Source: Strigops habroptila (lineage: Eukaryota > Chordata > Aves > Psittaciformes > Psittacidae). From it: a stretch of 64,000 bases of DNA. The DNA lies in the NCBI RefSeq assembly GCF_004027225.2, contig NC_044278.2, forward strand, positions 53,211,411-53,275,410, given 5' to 3'. The notes under the pieces were generated by a model that was given only the letters and a program-made list of their open reading frames with translations, was not told the origin of the DNA and made no database searches. Positions within the stretch are counted from its first letter, which is position 1. Each line of letters starts with the position of its first letter. Positions 23,401 to 34,300 of this stretch are shown here, one piece after another. Made by a program: the position numbers and the translations under genes.

Positions 23401-26209
23401 TTACGCACAACTTCCAATTCCATGTGCTGAATGACAATAGGATTTTTCACAGAAAACACCTAGTGTGAACAGTATTAAGTTTTCAAACAAATTGTTTTCA
23501 AGCTGTGGAACCCTAAGGCTAATACCATTAATGCTTAGTGAATTATGAGAAAACTACGTGTATGATTAGAACCACATGAAGCCCATGTTGGATAAATTTA
23601 TAAATCTGCTCATTTCTGTTGTCTGGATTGCCACATAGCGCATCAAGATGCAAATTCAGAAATCATTATTCTCAGCAGTGGCTCCTCAATTTTATTACCT
23701 AGCAATAGCTTCTTAGAACAAACCCAGGATTTTCAAGCAAGTAAGTACAGTGAGTTATTTTAGCACCCACTCTGCAGCTACAGATAGCAACAAAGACAAG
23801 ACAGTAAAAGTAATATGAATCACTACACTCAGGGTGATCTTACATGAAACTTTTTAACAGGTCATTTTAGCCAAAATCACCGACTTCTTATGCTACTTAC
23901 TCATAGCAGAAGTACCTCTGACACTGCCAGAGGCAAAATTCTTCAACAGGCCTGAAAAACAATTCCAGGGCAGCCAAAAGCCTTACTTAGAATCCGCACC
24001 AGCAAGCAGACAGGGTGGTGCTCGCTTTGATGTTCAAAGAAAAAAAGAGAGAGGGAATGAATAAACACCAGGTACCCACTGAGAATCAGGACTGACTCAG
24101 TAACAAGCACTGAATGAACCATGTGCACCTGCCAGCTTCAAGATGTCTCAGTAGCGTAGGGTTTATTTCCATAAACCACTAGACACAGCTTTTAAAATGT
24201 ATTTTGGTCTTTCTTCTGATGATAGACAGAGAAAGTATAAACGTGCTCTAGCTATGGCTCCTGGAGTAACAACTCAAATTTGCCAAGTTGCCCACTCTGA
24301 AATTGCAATAGGAGACCAGAGAGTCATATGCTATGACTTTCCTACAAGTATATTCTAAATAACACATTGCCCTCTTATGCATAAAAGTAAGAGTAGATAA
24401 ATCAACAGCTAAAATCCTCCAAGAGGCTGGTTAGGTCCCCAGTGTGTACTGCCATTCACACTAACTAGTGTTGCACAACTGCTTGCTTAAATTCGTCCCT
24501 GGTACTATCTGTTGCTCTTTTGCCACCTCCCCGCTTCTACTTCAGACACAACCTGCAGTACAGGCAGGCTGCAGTCTGGACCTGTGCCCACCAAGCCCGA
24601 ACTGCCTTTCTGAAATCCCGAGTGACAATGACATAACACAGCCTCAACTCACCGCATGTTCTCTAACAAGTTTGTTACTTCCCTTCCCACACATAGGTGT
24701 TTCTGCATCCTCTCCCAGAAGTGAAGTCTAACACATCTCAGTGAAGATGTGTTAGACTATGGCAAAGATAAAGCAAGCTACAGGCCTTTTCACCTCTCTG
24801 GCCCAGCACAACTGTAACAGAAGCACTTGGGACTGAAAGCTTTGCTCCAGCTGGCACCCATAACCTTAAAAGCAGTATAAGTAGGTAAAATGAATAATGA
24901 TGCCAGACAATAACCTGTGTCAGACCACTATCAGAAAACATTATACAAGTTTTCAGCAAAGAGGCAGTTCTTGCCCAAGTAAACAAATGACAATTTTAAT
25001 CCCCACGCTTCCTCTAGAAGTAGAAATGTTTATATCTATTGGCCTGAGTCCAACAGTAGAAACACATTGCCGATGAAGGTGGCACACCAACACTTTACGC
25101 AGACCTTTTTCTAATAGAATATAAATTGACATTTGATGGCATGCAATATTTCCTTGGTCTAACAAAGTTCTGCCAGATCCAAAACCAGATTCTTTCTTAT
25201 CCTGTATTAAAGCAATGCTGAATTTTATCAGACAGGCTTACAACTGTTATCTTGGAAGGCTACAGAAAGAGGACTTATTTCTCAATTTGTGTAGCTTTTA
25301 CTATGTATATATCAGTTAAGAACTGTTACATTCTCTTTCAAGATCCTGCAGTTTTCTTATCCAACACATAATAAATGATCCTTATGAAAAACCAAATGCA
25401 ACAATATTATAACATGCAAATAAGTGTAACAAATAAGCACCCAAAACTAGTCCCAAAATAGTAACATGTCAGTTTGGAAACAAATAGTTGAAATTGCCTA
25501 AGCAATTCAGAGACAGCACAAAGGACTTGATACGTATCAAGTTAGATGTTTCCAGTCTTTCCACCTTCCTTAAAAGAAAAGAACAACAAAACCAAAAGGT
25601 ACACAAAGCCAAAACCATCTAATCCTTTAATTTGCAGACTCCCTTTCTGCAACCTTCCTCAAGTTGAGGTGCCACATACATGGATTTAAAATTAGGACCC
25701 ACAAGGCCGAATACCTGAGGTAGGTACATCTGTGATACCCACTAAATAGTTCAGAGCCCTAAACCAGTCCCTCATGGCTTTAAGGACACCCGAATAAACC
25801 CAGTACCACTGGAACATGGAAAGGGACGTAGAAGGGTTTCTCTGTGCCTGCCTGAGGCCGAGGGAGCCCACCCCGACCTCTCACCCTGCAGATGCCCCAA
25901 GAGAGCACACAGAGGCCTGGGCAGGCCAGCCTGTACCTACAAGCAGGATACGTAAATGAGTTCAGCTCTCCCATCCCGCCAGCCAGACGGTTTAAATCCT
26001 AATCTGGGAGTGCTAATTACAGCACAGCACTCTGCCGATAACCAAACAGCGCAGACCCCCTCCCGCCCTCACCGCAGGCCGCGGGGGGAGCTGGCCTCTG
26101 CAGCCCCGCGCCCCCGGCGCTGCTGACCACAGCAGAGCGGCGCGGGGACACGCGAGGGCAGCCCGTGGGGCAGAGCCCGGCGGCGGGGCCCGCGGTACTC
26201 ACCGGACAT
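11313..26209 (-). CDS. GYG2: Glycogenin (GYG2 by synteny), complete, 8 coding exons
   Basis: Self-glucosylating glycosyltransferase of family GT8. It uses UDP-glucose to attach the first glucoses to its own tyrosine and then recruits glycogen synthase in the cytosol. Exons (plus coordinates, read right to left): 26203-26209, 20067-20208, 18140-18314, 16695-16857, 16021-16147, 14892-15114, 14057-14197, 11313-11474. All splice sites are GT-AG and the frame closes at 1140 bases, giving 379 residues. Seen in the translation: UDP-contacting Lys88, the metal-binding DAD motif at 104-106, Asn135 in NSGVF, Asp162 and Asp165 in SFDGGDQG, acceptor Tyr197 in VYTYVPAF, and HFLG..K at 214-220. These sit at a constant +2 offset from glycogenin-1. 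Exons 6 end-7 encode a variable linker. The C-terminus carries the synthase-binding signature (WEEG, DYMG, KKLDAFL). Naming rests on position next to XG; length alone would also suit GYG1 (about 350 residues), while human GYG2 is about 500. Confidence 0.93.
14057..14197 (-). CDS. GYG2: Glycogenin exon 7: variable linker
   Basis: 47 codons in phase 0 between a TTTTTGTTAG acceptor and a GTAAGT donor. The protein ([12 protein letters not shown] at the start, SPEELAFEA at the end) is Pro/Glu-rich and not part of the catalytic fold. It links the GT8 domain to the synthase-binding tail, the part that differs most between glycogenin paralogues. Confidence 0.88.
14505..14800 (-). mobile_element. Avian LTR-like repeat in glycogenin intron 6
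   Basis: On the minus strand the block starts TGTGGTGGATTGACCCTGGC at 14800. It continues through GGATGCCAGGTGCCCACC, a GGGTCGAGATAAGGACAGGG segment and GGGCAAAACAGACTTGACTT. I recognise this order of motifs as an abundant endogenous-retrovirus-derived repeat of birds. The TG start at 14800 fits an LTR end, whereas the left limit is approximate. No retroviral coding sequence is attached. The family name is not certain. Confidence 0.65.
14892..15114 (-). CDS. GYG2: Glycogenin exon 6: end of GT8 domain
   Basis: Codes residues 205-279 after a TGTCTACAG-type acceptor (CTACAG). It carries [12 protein letters not shown], where the His and Gly contact UDP-glucose and manganese in the family, then KPWNY and the conserved LWWNIY. 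It ends EPEECK at a GTAACT donor. Confidence 0.93.
16021..16147 (-). CDS. GYG2: Glycogenin exon 5: autoglucosylation tyrosine
   Basis: Codes residues 163-205. It begins with GGDQG, continues [10 protein letters not shown] and [12 protein letters not shown], and contains VYTYVPAF. The first tyrosine there (Tyr197) aligns with Tyr195 of glycogenin-1, the self-glucosylated residue. Confidence 0.94.
16695..16857 (-). CDS. GYG2: Glycogenin exon 4: substrate-binding core
   Basis: Codes residues 109-163 in frame with the preceding exon. It contains [25 protein letters not shown] and EHGSFDG. The NSGVF motif and the SFDG(GDQG) loop that spans into exon 5 are GT8 signature positions. Donor GTAAGG. 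Confidence 0.95.
18140..18314 (-). CDS. GYG2: Glycogenin exon 3: DxD motif
   Basis: Codes residues 50-108 from a TGGTAG acceptor to a GTGAGT donor. It contains [29 protein letters not shown] and [12 protein letters not shown] (104-106) binds the metal-UDP-glucose complex. Confidence 0.95.
20067..20208 (-). CDS. GYG2: Glycogenin exon 2: N-terminal Rossmann half
   Basis: Codes residues 3-50. The sequence [18 protein letters not shown] followed by [11 protein letters not shown] and [10 protein letters not shown] is the nucleotide-binding start of glycogenins. Acceptor TTACAG, donor GTAAGT. Confidence 0.95.
21681..22080 (+). mobile_element. CR1 LINE 3' end, longest copy in the window
   Basis: It runs from CAGGCTGAGAGTGTTGGAAT through GTTCAGCCTGGAGAAGAG, GGCCAGGTTGGATGGGGC and AACCTGGTCTAGTGGAAGG to the terminus ATTCTGTGACTCTATGA. 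It is 5'-truncated as usual for CR1 and lies in glycogenin intron 1, antisense to the gene. Open frames at 21831-22043 and 21853-22065 lie inside it and are not genes. Confidence 0.93.
24725..24758. repeat. Perfect 14-base-pair inverted repeat
   Basis: AGTCTAACACATCT and its exact reverse complement are separated by the six bases CAGTGA, in glycogenin intron 1. The stem is too short for a microRNA precursor. Confidence 0.85.
26203..26209 (-). CDS. GYG2: Glycogenin exon 1: start codon exon
   Basis: Only seven coding bases, ATGTCCG, followed by a GTGAGT donor. Joined to exon 2 this gives MSVTDQAF, the usual glycogenin N-terminus. An A at -3 (AGGATGT) gives an acceptable start context. It lies inside the CpG island. 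Confidence 0.9.
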
Positions 26210-26640
26210 CCTGCGGCCGGCGGGAGCGGCCGGGCAGGGGCAGGGGCACGGCCCGCGGCGCCACCTCCGCCGCCTCACCTGCTGGCGACGGGCCCGCTGC
26301 CTGGCGCAATGGGATTAACCTCTTTCCTGCTGAAGACAGTGGGTACGTGAACTACATCCGCAGGGAACCCTGCGCAGCGGCCCACTAACGGCATTAGCGG
26401 CGCAGACCACTTGGGAAGGTTGGCACAACCCACCGACCCATCCCGACCCCCCGTTCTCAGGCGCTGGCTTTACTGCAAGGGGACCGCGCCCCCCTCGCCC
26501 GCTGCCCCGCCGTGCGCTCCCGCAGCGCCCCGCCCCTGAGGCCCCGCAGCCTGGCCCCGGCGGCCGCCGCGAACCCCGCACCTGCTGCTGCGCCGGGACA
26601 GGCCCCCGCCCGGCACCCCCCGCGGGGAGGAGGCACTCCG

Positions 26641-26654
26641 GCGCCCCCTAGCGG
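26641..26654 (-). promoter_or_regulatory. Putative CTCF binding site
   Basis: The minus strand reads CCGCTAGGGGGCGC, which agrees at every core position with the CTCF consensus CCRSYAGRKGGCRS. It lies about 430 bases upstream of the glycogenin start codon. Occupancy is inferred. Confidence 0.65.
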
Positions 26655-26676
26655 CGCGGCAAGGCGATCTCGCCCC

Positions 26677-26681
26677 ATTGG
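26677..26681 (-). promoter_or_regulatory. CCAAT box
   Basis: The minus strand reads CAGCCAATGGGG, a good NF-Y-type context, inside the CpG island and in the glycogenin direction. Confidence 0.5.
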
Positions 26682-28429
26682 CTGCTGCGTGGCAGCGCCC
26701 ACCCCGCCCCGGGGTGCTCCCGTCACGGCGGGGCTGAGGGGGGCTTACCTTCCCGTTCCCCTTCTCCTTCTCCCTTTCCCTTCCCCAGAGAGAAGCTGGG
26801 GGAGACGCTGCCGTGCAGCCCTTTAAGGAAAAAAGCATCAATGCCTTCAGTGATGAGAATGGCAGAGTGTGGGAAAAAGATCTCGGAGAATGAGTAGGAT
26901 GAGTCCAGCGTGGCCTGTGGTAACCCAGACACGTGGGGTCCACCCTGAGTTAAGGGAGTCTGCCCCTTAACTTCTTTGGAGACGTCACAACCCTAAGCCT
27001 GCACAAAGTCTGATAACTTGTTACCCAGATAAGTAAACAGATGTTTTCAGAGACATTGTGCTATTCGGAGGGCAATATATATATTTTCACAAATACATAC
27101 ATAAATGCACAGACATTTGCACAGCATGTTTTTGAGGTAACCATTATGCGTAACTCAGCCACACAACCTCTCTGTAAGGTAGTTTTAGGCTAGTGTGGTT
27201 CAGCAGGGGCATTTCTACATCAAACTATTCTGTGAACATCAGTAACTACTTAGCAGAGGACAGTGGTATAAGGCAGCGTGCCACCAAAGAAAATGCATAT
27301 AGCATTCAACTGTTTAAACCGTTATTTCCAACAATTTGCAAGTGATCAGTGTTGCCTCTCCAAGGTGAAGCATTTGTTCTCTCACACACTGGTGGTACCC
27401 TAAAGGTCCGCTGGAGAAGAGGACGTCATTGCTTTGGTAGTGGCAAGGTGTTTGAGAAAGGTGTTTGAGGAAGGAAAGACCTAAATGCGTAGGCAATCAA
27501 ACTTTACTTGTCCCGCAGAAACAAAATTCTTGGGAAGTGTGTTCGTTATCTGGTTGTTTAGATGGGCCAACTAAACTATGCTTACGAGTGCCAAGATCGC
27601 TGTTGTCAGATCTGTTTCAGTTGGGGGACTTCATAAACAACAAAAGCATTTCCTTGGTAATAAAAGTGATGCTTACATTTAGATGATTTTCTGTTTTACT
27701 TTTGTGCCAGACAACTTTTTATGGTATAGAATAGATTTTAAACATCAGAGCCAATAATATAAGCTAGAGTTCTGATGGTCTGACAGCCAGTTTATATTCC
27801 TTCCTTCCCCTCCAGATTTAAATGCATTAGAACTTCCCTACATAACCCCTCAATTAGCTGAAATAATAGTTGCTGCTGTTATTATTATTACAATTAATAT
27901 AAAATTATTGTTATTCTTATCATCATCATCCTAGTTAAAAGAGAAATTAACACTGAAAAGTGTGCCTGCACACTGGTGTGTTGGTTGTGTATTGATGTAA
28001 TTAAACCAAAGAGCTTCCGAGGGTTAAAAACTTGGGTGGGCAGTATTTACCAACTCATGTTCATGGGGTTTGCTCAAACTCTCCATAATAAAATCTGCTT
28101 TTTGGCTAATAATATTAACACAAGTAAGAAATTCTTCTGAAATTACTAAAAACAAATTTAAATAAATTGTAATAATATTTCAAAAGTAAAAATGTTAGTA
28201 ATGCACATAGATCCCTCTCTGGACACTGCTCCTGGAAAAGAAAAAAAAAAATCTTCAGCCATTTTCTTTTTTTTTTCTCCCCCTAAATTCTTTAATTTAA
28301 AGCTTTTTTTTTTTATTTTCCCTAGTGGGACATAGACAAATTTGTATGTAAAAGGTATCAGCTGGCATATGTCCAGAAAGTAACAAAACAAACAAAACTC
28401 ATATCATCTTAGATAAAACACAGTATGTG

Positions 28430-28435
28430 TTTATT
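28430..28435 (-). terminator. Candidate polyadenylation signal for XG
   Basis: AATAAA on the minus strand, followed about 30-45 bases downstream by a T/G-rich stretch (TGAGTTTTGTTTGTTTTG), the usual cleavage-site layout. Assignment to XG is inferred from position. Confidence 0.35.
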
Positions 28436-29725
28436 GAGAATTCTCAAGAGAAAGAAGCGAAATACATACTTTCATTGTTAAACCACTGAAGTGGTAACAC
28501 TAACTTTTCATTAATCAAAACTTTATGTCCACTTTGCAAAATAGAGATCAATCTGTTCTAACTACTAACATTCAAAATTCGTACTTTTAAAGAAATACCA
28601 AGTGTCGTTGAAAACCACATTAAAAATATGTCCTCATTCAGAAGTTGAAAGTGATAGCCACAAAGTTGCTCATTCAGTTTTTGTGTTGTCAAGATGCTTC
28701 TGTATTTAAATTGATGTACATTATAGTTTACTTTCAGGATCAAATTAAGATTATGGTAATCTCCTCAGCAACTGTTATATATCCATTTCAAATATAATTT
28801 AGATAAGATGGTATTGACTTACTTTATGAGAAGAGTACTTTTTCAGATTATGTCTTTCAATAATTTAATAAACACAAAATCATGTTTACCTCCATCTAAA
28901 GGGAATTTCTGTAAGAAAAAGCACCCTTCAGATCTAAGATGGAGATAAAAATACACAGATTTCCCTGAGCTTTAAAGAGTTTTCTAAAATGGCTGTATTG
29001 CAGAATTTTGTTGGTGAACGACTAGTTTGGCCAGTTTTCATCTGCATGTCATTCGTTTGCTAGTATTTTGATTCAGTTAGCGAAATGAAGGCACAGAGAC
29101 CAGAAAAGTGTTAGGTTTTTTTGATAGGTGTGTCTACATAAGGACATCTGTTAACATGGCAAGGCTGATCAAGAACGAGGGAAAAAGATGAAACAGCCTT
29201 GCTGGTAAAACTGTTATCAATCAACCATACCTGCACATATGTATGAAGTTTGAAAGTTGGTGTGACATTGATTTTACAGAACAAAGTGTCACAGGCTCAT
29301 TTTAAATGATTCAGAAAACATTGTACCTATTTCTTCTTTACAGAAATTATGAATAATATGGTTCTTAAAAAAACCCGTGACAGATTAACGCCTTTGAAGG
29401 CTCCTAGAGCAAAGCCTAAGTTTTCAAGAAGAGAAAAAAAATTTACATCAGATTCCAGTTCCCAAGAGGATCTAAACACCATTTCAGTAATAAATAAATA
29501 AATAAAATCAGCAAGTGTTCCTCTCATTTTTATTTTTTTTTTTAACACTGGTTTATCAATGTACATGTTCATTTATGCAATATTTTAAAATTAAGAATTA
29601 ATTTTCCACCTATAGCTCCTTTCACTTTGTTAGAATTCAGACATAAATACAAAGGAAATGAACTCAAATTTTTAATCCTTTACACAACTTCCAGCTTTAC
29701 TTAAACAATATAGAAAATACAGAAG

Positions 29726-29895
29726 TATCATAGAATCAGATGAATCATAAAATGGTTCGGATTGGAAGAGACCTTAAAATTCATCTCGCTCCAACCCCCC
29801 TGCCATGGGCAGGGACACCTTCCACTAGACCAGGTTGCTCAAGGCCCCATCCAACCTGGCCCTGAACACTTCCAGAGAGAGGGCAGAGGGGGCAT
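29726..29895 (-). mobile_element. CR1 LINE 3' end
   Basis: The plus strand shows the reverse complement of the tail: ATCATAGAATCA, TCCAACCCCCCTGCCATGGG, CTAGACCAGGTTGCTCAAGG. A short duplication-like interruption (ATGAATCATAAAATGG) sits near the terminus. Confidence 0.9.
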
Positions 29896-31266
29896 CTCTA
29901 TACTGAATACGCTAATGAAACCCAACATGTATTAATGGAAATGTCAATTTCCTTATTCGTATTCTATCTGAAGGATTAAGAATTTTGAAAACAGGGGAAA
30001 AAGAACTGTTTGGTGACTCAAATGCTCACAAACCAAAATATATTCTTTTTTTTAGCTTATATTAAACTTGATTTCTTTGTTGTTTGAAATAACTTCTGAA
30101 TCAAAATGCAGGTCAGAGAGTTCAATAGATGTTTTAAGCACATCTTTGATGACATAAAGCTCAGGGTGCAAGAGGGACATCAGATAAAAGGGAGCAGGAT
30201 TGCAGGGTCTCAACAAAATGTTCATTAGATTTCCTTTTGTCAGAATGAGAAGGTAGGAAAACATTGTCAGATCTGTGGGCTGAATGTCATCAATCAAAGG
30301 AGCCTGTGACCAGAGGGCAACTCTTCTTCCAGCAATTTATACTGTAGCCCCACCTGAAAAATGAAGATTGGACATTCAATGTGTCTATGATGGATGCTCT
30401 TTGCCAGACTTTCTGGGCTTTTTTTGCCTCAGTCCTTTTAAGGCAGTGGGCAGGAACCTTGTATCTCCAGATACATATAGACAGCCCTCCCCATTTTTTC
30501 GCACTCCCCATTTCCAGACATACGTGGCATCACCGACGTGACCTTACACCCCGGCCATAGAGCAAAGGAAAATAAGAGACTGTTGGGACCCTGATGGCAT
30601 AAACACCTGTTTGTGATGATGGCCTTCAGAGCCCTGACCAGCCTATCCCACGGCATCCCAGGCCTTGCTCCAGCTGGATCTCCCCTTCCCAAGCCTCACC
30701 CTAGTGCCCAGGCAGCAGTGGCTGCCCCAGAGCCATCATGGCGCTCCCGGGCTGAGCCTTTCTGAATCACCAGGGGATCCTAGATCTCTCAGAAATGTCT
30801 GTGAAGCTTCACACACCTCCTGTGCCTCACTCATGTCATAGTTGTTAGTCCCATTATAGAATAATTAAGGTGAATTAAAGCTTTAAATTGACCTCTATGG
30901 AAAGGGCAGGATGCCCACACAGGCCAAAGCTGAAACGGGGGCCCCAGCCAGAAGGTACATGGGGTGCTCCAGGCAAGACACACACAGAGCCACAACAGTC
31001 AGTCACCTCTGTGGTGGCAGAGATGTCATGTCATGCAATTTCCTTCATAAAGTGATGTATATCCATCTTCCAGCCACATTACGGCTTCCTGTCCTTGATG
31101 AAGAACATTAATTACCACTATCTCTTACCACAGAGGGTTTTTAAGATGAGATTTTCCAATGCCCTCACCCCTGAGCTGTTTCTGCCCCCACTGAAATTGT
31201 TTGTAAAATTCACATCTACCCCAGCACTACATCGTCGTGGAAAGTGGGAGACTGATTTGGTCTTAC

Positions 31267-31386
31267 CCTGTGGTTTGAAACAAAGTTTCTTGTTCTTGTA
31301 AGCAGAGTAGGCTGCTATTGATCCAACAACCAGTATTACAAAAGCAGAAATTATAGGAGATGTAACTCCAGCTATTAATCCTGAAT
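31267..31386 (-). CDS. XG: XG exon 7: transmembrane segment
   Basis: Forty codons in phase 1-1. A helix rich in I, V, A and G (GLIAGVTSPIISAFVILVVG) is followed by AAYSAY and the basic juxtamembrane KNKKLCFKPQ. The equivalent CD99 exon is 59800-59910, with matching IAG, AY and KKLCFK positions. Donor GTAAGA. Confidence 0.92.
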
Positions 31387-34300
31387 CTGTGGAAAAAGCA
31401 TAGATTTTTTTTCAGAGACACTGAAATGGTTTCACTTAAGCATATTCTTTACTAAGGTGTGCTTTTGCCAAACTATGAGAATTGTTTGGTGACACATTAG
31501 ACATTCATTAGATAGATAGATAGAATTAAGCAGCAGATTAGAAATCATGTTACATTACAGATAATGTGGGGGAAAAAAGTGTCTTAAAGTCTAGTTTAGT
31601 GTGTGTATTACTTTTATAAGGCTAATATTTTCTTGCTATTTTATGATGATCATAAAAAAATTAAAGAATAAATTATTTACTGTACCCGTGTTTCCTCCAT
31701 GATTGAAATTGTGCTCCTCTTCTCCTGGAATAGAGGGTGAAGTTTCATCAAGAAATGTGTTTTATCTTTTTGTGAGTCTTTACTCAGTAATGTGTGATTT
31801 CACACAGGAGGTGAAAGGGGACAGCTTGGCAGGACTTTGCTAGAGGAGCTCCCCTTCCAGTCCTGTCTGACAGCTGTGCTGTCCAGAGGAATAACCACCC
31901 ATCCCCCTGACACTTCATTTTTGGAGAATATTATCCTCTAAAAACAGGATAATACTTAGCAGCCTACATCAAGCTGATTTCACAAGCTGATTTAAGACGA
32001 GATCATAGGCCCAGTTCATCTACTTGCAGTGCTCAGCAGAAGCCCCTTGCTTTGGGACTCCCCTAGCTGAATTCAAAGGGATAAATCCTGCAGGGTTCTG
32101 GCATATGCCAGAAGGCTACAAAATGTTTAGGAATATAGGTTAGAGCTTCATGCTCAAAGGCATGGTTTGTGAAGAAGGATAACCTTCTAAATAAAAATAG
32201 CAGAGTCTTGTCCTACACCTTCAGTGACAAACAGATTACCACTAAAGCAAAGGCAGCCAGTTCTGAGTTACAAGTATTAGGGAGAAGCTGCAAGAAGAAT
32301 TGGCAAATACTACCTGTTATGTGCGGTGGTAAAGGCTTCCCATCAAGGAGATCTGAGTCATCAAAACCTCCTGCAAGATAAAGATTAAGATTTCTATTGC
32401 AAAATTGTCTGAACCCTGGTAACTCCTCCAGCTCCCTCGTCTGGTCCTTTTGCAATGTTCTAAGGAAGGGTGAAGGACTTTCAAAATCCCAGCTTTGACA
32501 CGGAAGGTGGGTCGGGGTCTTGCACTGAATGGTCACCTATTCAAATTCACCTGAACATTGGAGTACTAAAACTGTTGGTGTTCTACCTGTTCTGCATCTG
32601 TATTAGCACCTGTGGGATGTGTGGGCTTGGGCTCTCAGTAACACAAATCCATGTATAATATGGACATCCCAAATCCCGGCAGTTCCTAGAGCAGGAAGCC
32701 AGTGGGTCCTTTCCAGGAAGGCCTGCAGAAGGACTCCAGAAGGGCCTGTCCATGGATCACCACTAAGATCATACCAGAAGTAATTACGGGATACATGGTG
32801 GTAGCTGGGATAGATGTGCCACTTCCACTATATTTATGTGTGTATCTGGGACCACACTCCAAAACAATACAGGCTTACATCCACCTCCCCAGTCCCACCT
32901 GCTGCATGCACCAGGGCCATCTCAGATGCACATCTCAGTGTAGATTTGAACATAGGCTTATCCATGCCCTGTGGCTAGGTGTCAGATTTGAACCTTACTG
33001 TGGTTCACTGTATACATATCCAAAACAAAAAGGCAAGTTAGCCTCATGCCACTTGGGAGTCAGTGTTCCACATTTTGTGCAGACCATCAAAGCTTTATGG
33101 TACCAACACTAAAACTCGGGAAATCTTTCCAAACACTGTGTCAGGAACAGTGACTACCAAAGGGAGATGGAGGGAAGGGATGATAAAAATTATTAATAAA
33201 GAAATAAGAAAGTAAACTATTAAAAATATTTACTCAGAATAGCTCATTGTTCTAGATTTTCTTAGGAGAAAATATTCTTACCAGAAATACCATGGCTTCC
33301 TGGTCGTGGTGGAAGAGGTGGGTATAAAGGTTTTCTTGAGATGTCACCTATTGATAATTAATATTGTTAGATGGTTGGATAGGCAAAACAGAGAGCTGTA
33401 AATAAAGAGTATGATAACCTGAGATTTTATGCCTATTTTTAATTTGTCCTCCTGTGAATTAGCAAAAGGACCTTGAAACTAGTTAAAAAGTCTCAAGCAA
33501 TGTATCAATAAATAGCTAGCTACTAAAACTAGAAAGTGAAAAGGGAACATTTGCAAAATTAAAACGAGAGAAGAATTCACAAAAATGTTGAAGAAGAGTA
33601 TTTCCTGTGTTTCTGGTAAGTGCTAACATTGTTTAATGCTGACATCTGGGAAGCACAGTGTGCTACTGTAGGTGTCAGGGGTGCATTAGCAGAGCTGACA
33701 GAGAAGCTGGTATTCCGGGCTGGGCAGGACACAACAGGTTATCTCTGTATCAGCAGGTATTAATAAGATCTGCAGATTAGTTTCATTTAACAGATGCTGA
33801 ATTTATCTACTGCATGATGAATTTTCTACTCTTGTACAGTGGAAAATGAACTCAGACTTGAGTTTTGCTGTTTAGGACTTTGTGCCAGTATATGGCCTTA
33901 ATTTTTGCAAAAGTATTAGAAAGAGATGCATTGGATAGAGAGGGAGATCTGATAACTAACAGCAGTTTCCAGACTGCATGAACAGTGATGGTGCAAGCAA
34001 GAGCTGGCTCAGGTCAAAACCTGACAAAGTTAACATCCAGGGCTGTTGCTGTGTATGTATAGTGGGTCCCCTTTTGCTGTCCTTTCCCCAACCAGTTCGG
34101 TCACATATTTGACTGTTCTCAGAGCCAGATAGTGCATTTAGCTCTGAGTAAATTAAAATTAGGTCACAGAAATAAATACTAGTTTCCCTTCCTCTCCTTA
34201 AATCTTTCTTTCTCCTTCAATACATGCCAGATGCCCCTATATCATGTTTTCTTCTTGCCCAGCTGCTAAATGCAATGCTTCTGCTTGTGAGTAACATTTA

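Larger units (their letters stand above)
26040..26760. promoter_or_regulatory. CpG island promoter of glycogenin
   Basis: GC-rich, CpG-dense DNA surrounds the first coding exon, in sharp contrast to the AT-rich surroundings. It contains several GC boxes (CCCCGCCCC types), an inverted CCAAT box and a CTCF-like motif. No clear TATA box is visible. This fits a broadly expressed, dispersed-start promoter reading leftward. Long open frames in the island (for example 26470-26943) follow from base composition. Confidence 0.85.
26830..31266. other. XG-GYG2 interval, should contain the XG last exon and 3' UTR
   Basis: No exon is certain here. XG ends its transmembrane exon at 31267 with a GTAAGA donor, so at least one further exon must lie to the left. 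Minus-strand acceptors with good pyrimidine tracts, where the exon would begin, are at 30353 (frame ends GATV), 30302 (GSFD), 28910 (EIPFRWR) and 28231 (25 residues). A plausible polyadenylation signal is at 28430-28435. The rest is AT-rich DNA with one CR1 copy and trinucleotide-rich stretches near 27870-27930. Confidence 0.5.

Noticed and set aside
26470-26943. 157-codon and overlapping long frames in the CpG island
   Set aside because: Low-complexity Arg/Gly/Ala/Pro peptides in several frames at once, as expected from GC-rich DNA with few stops.
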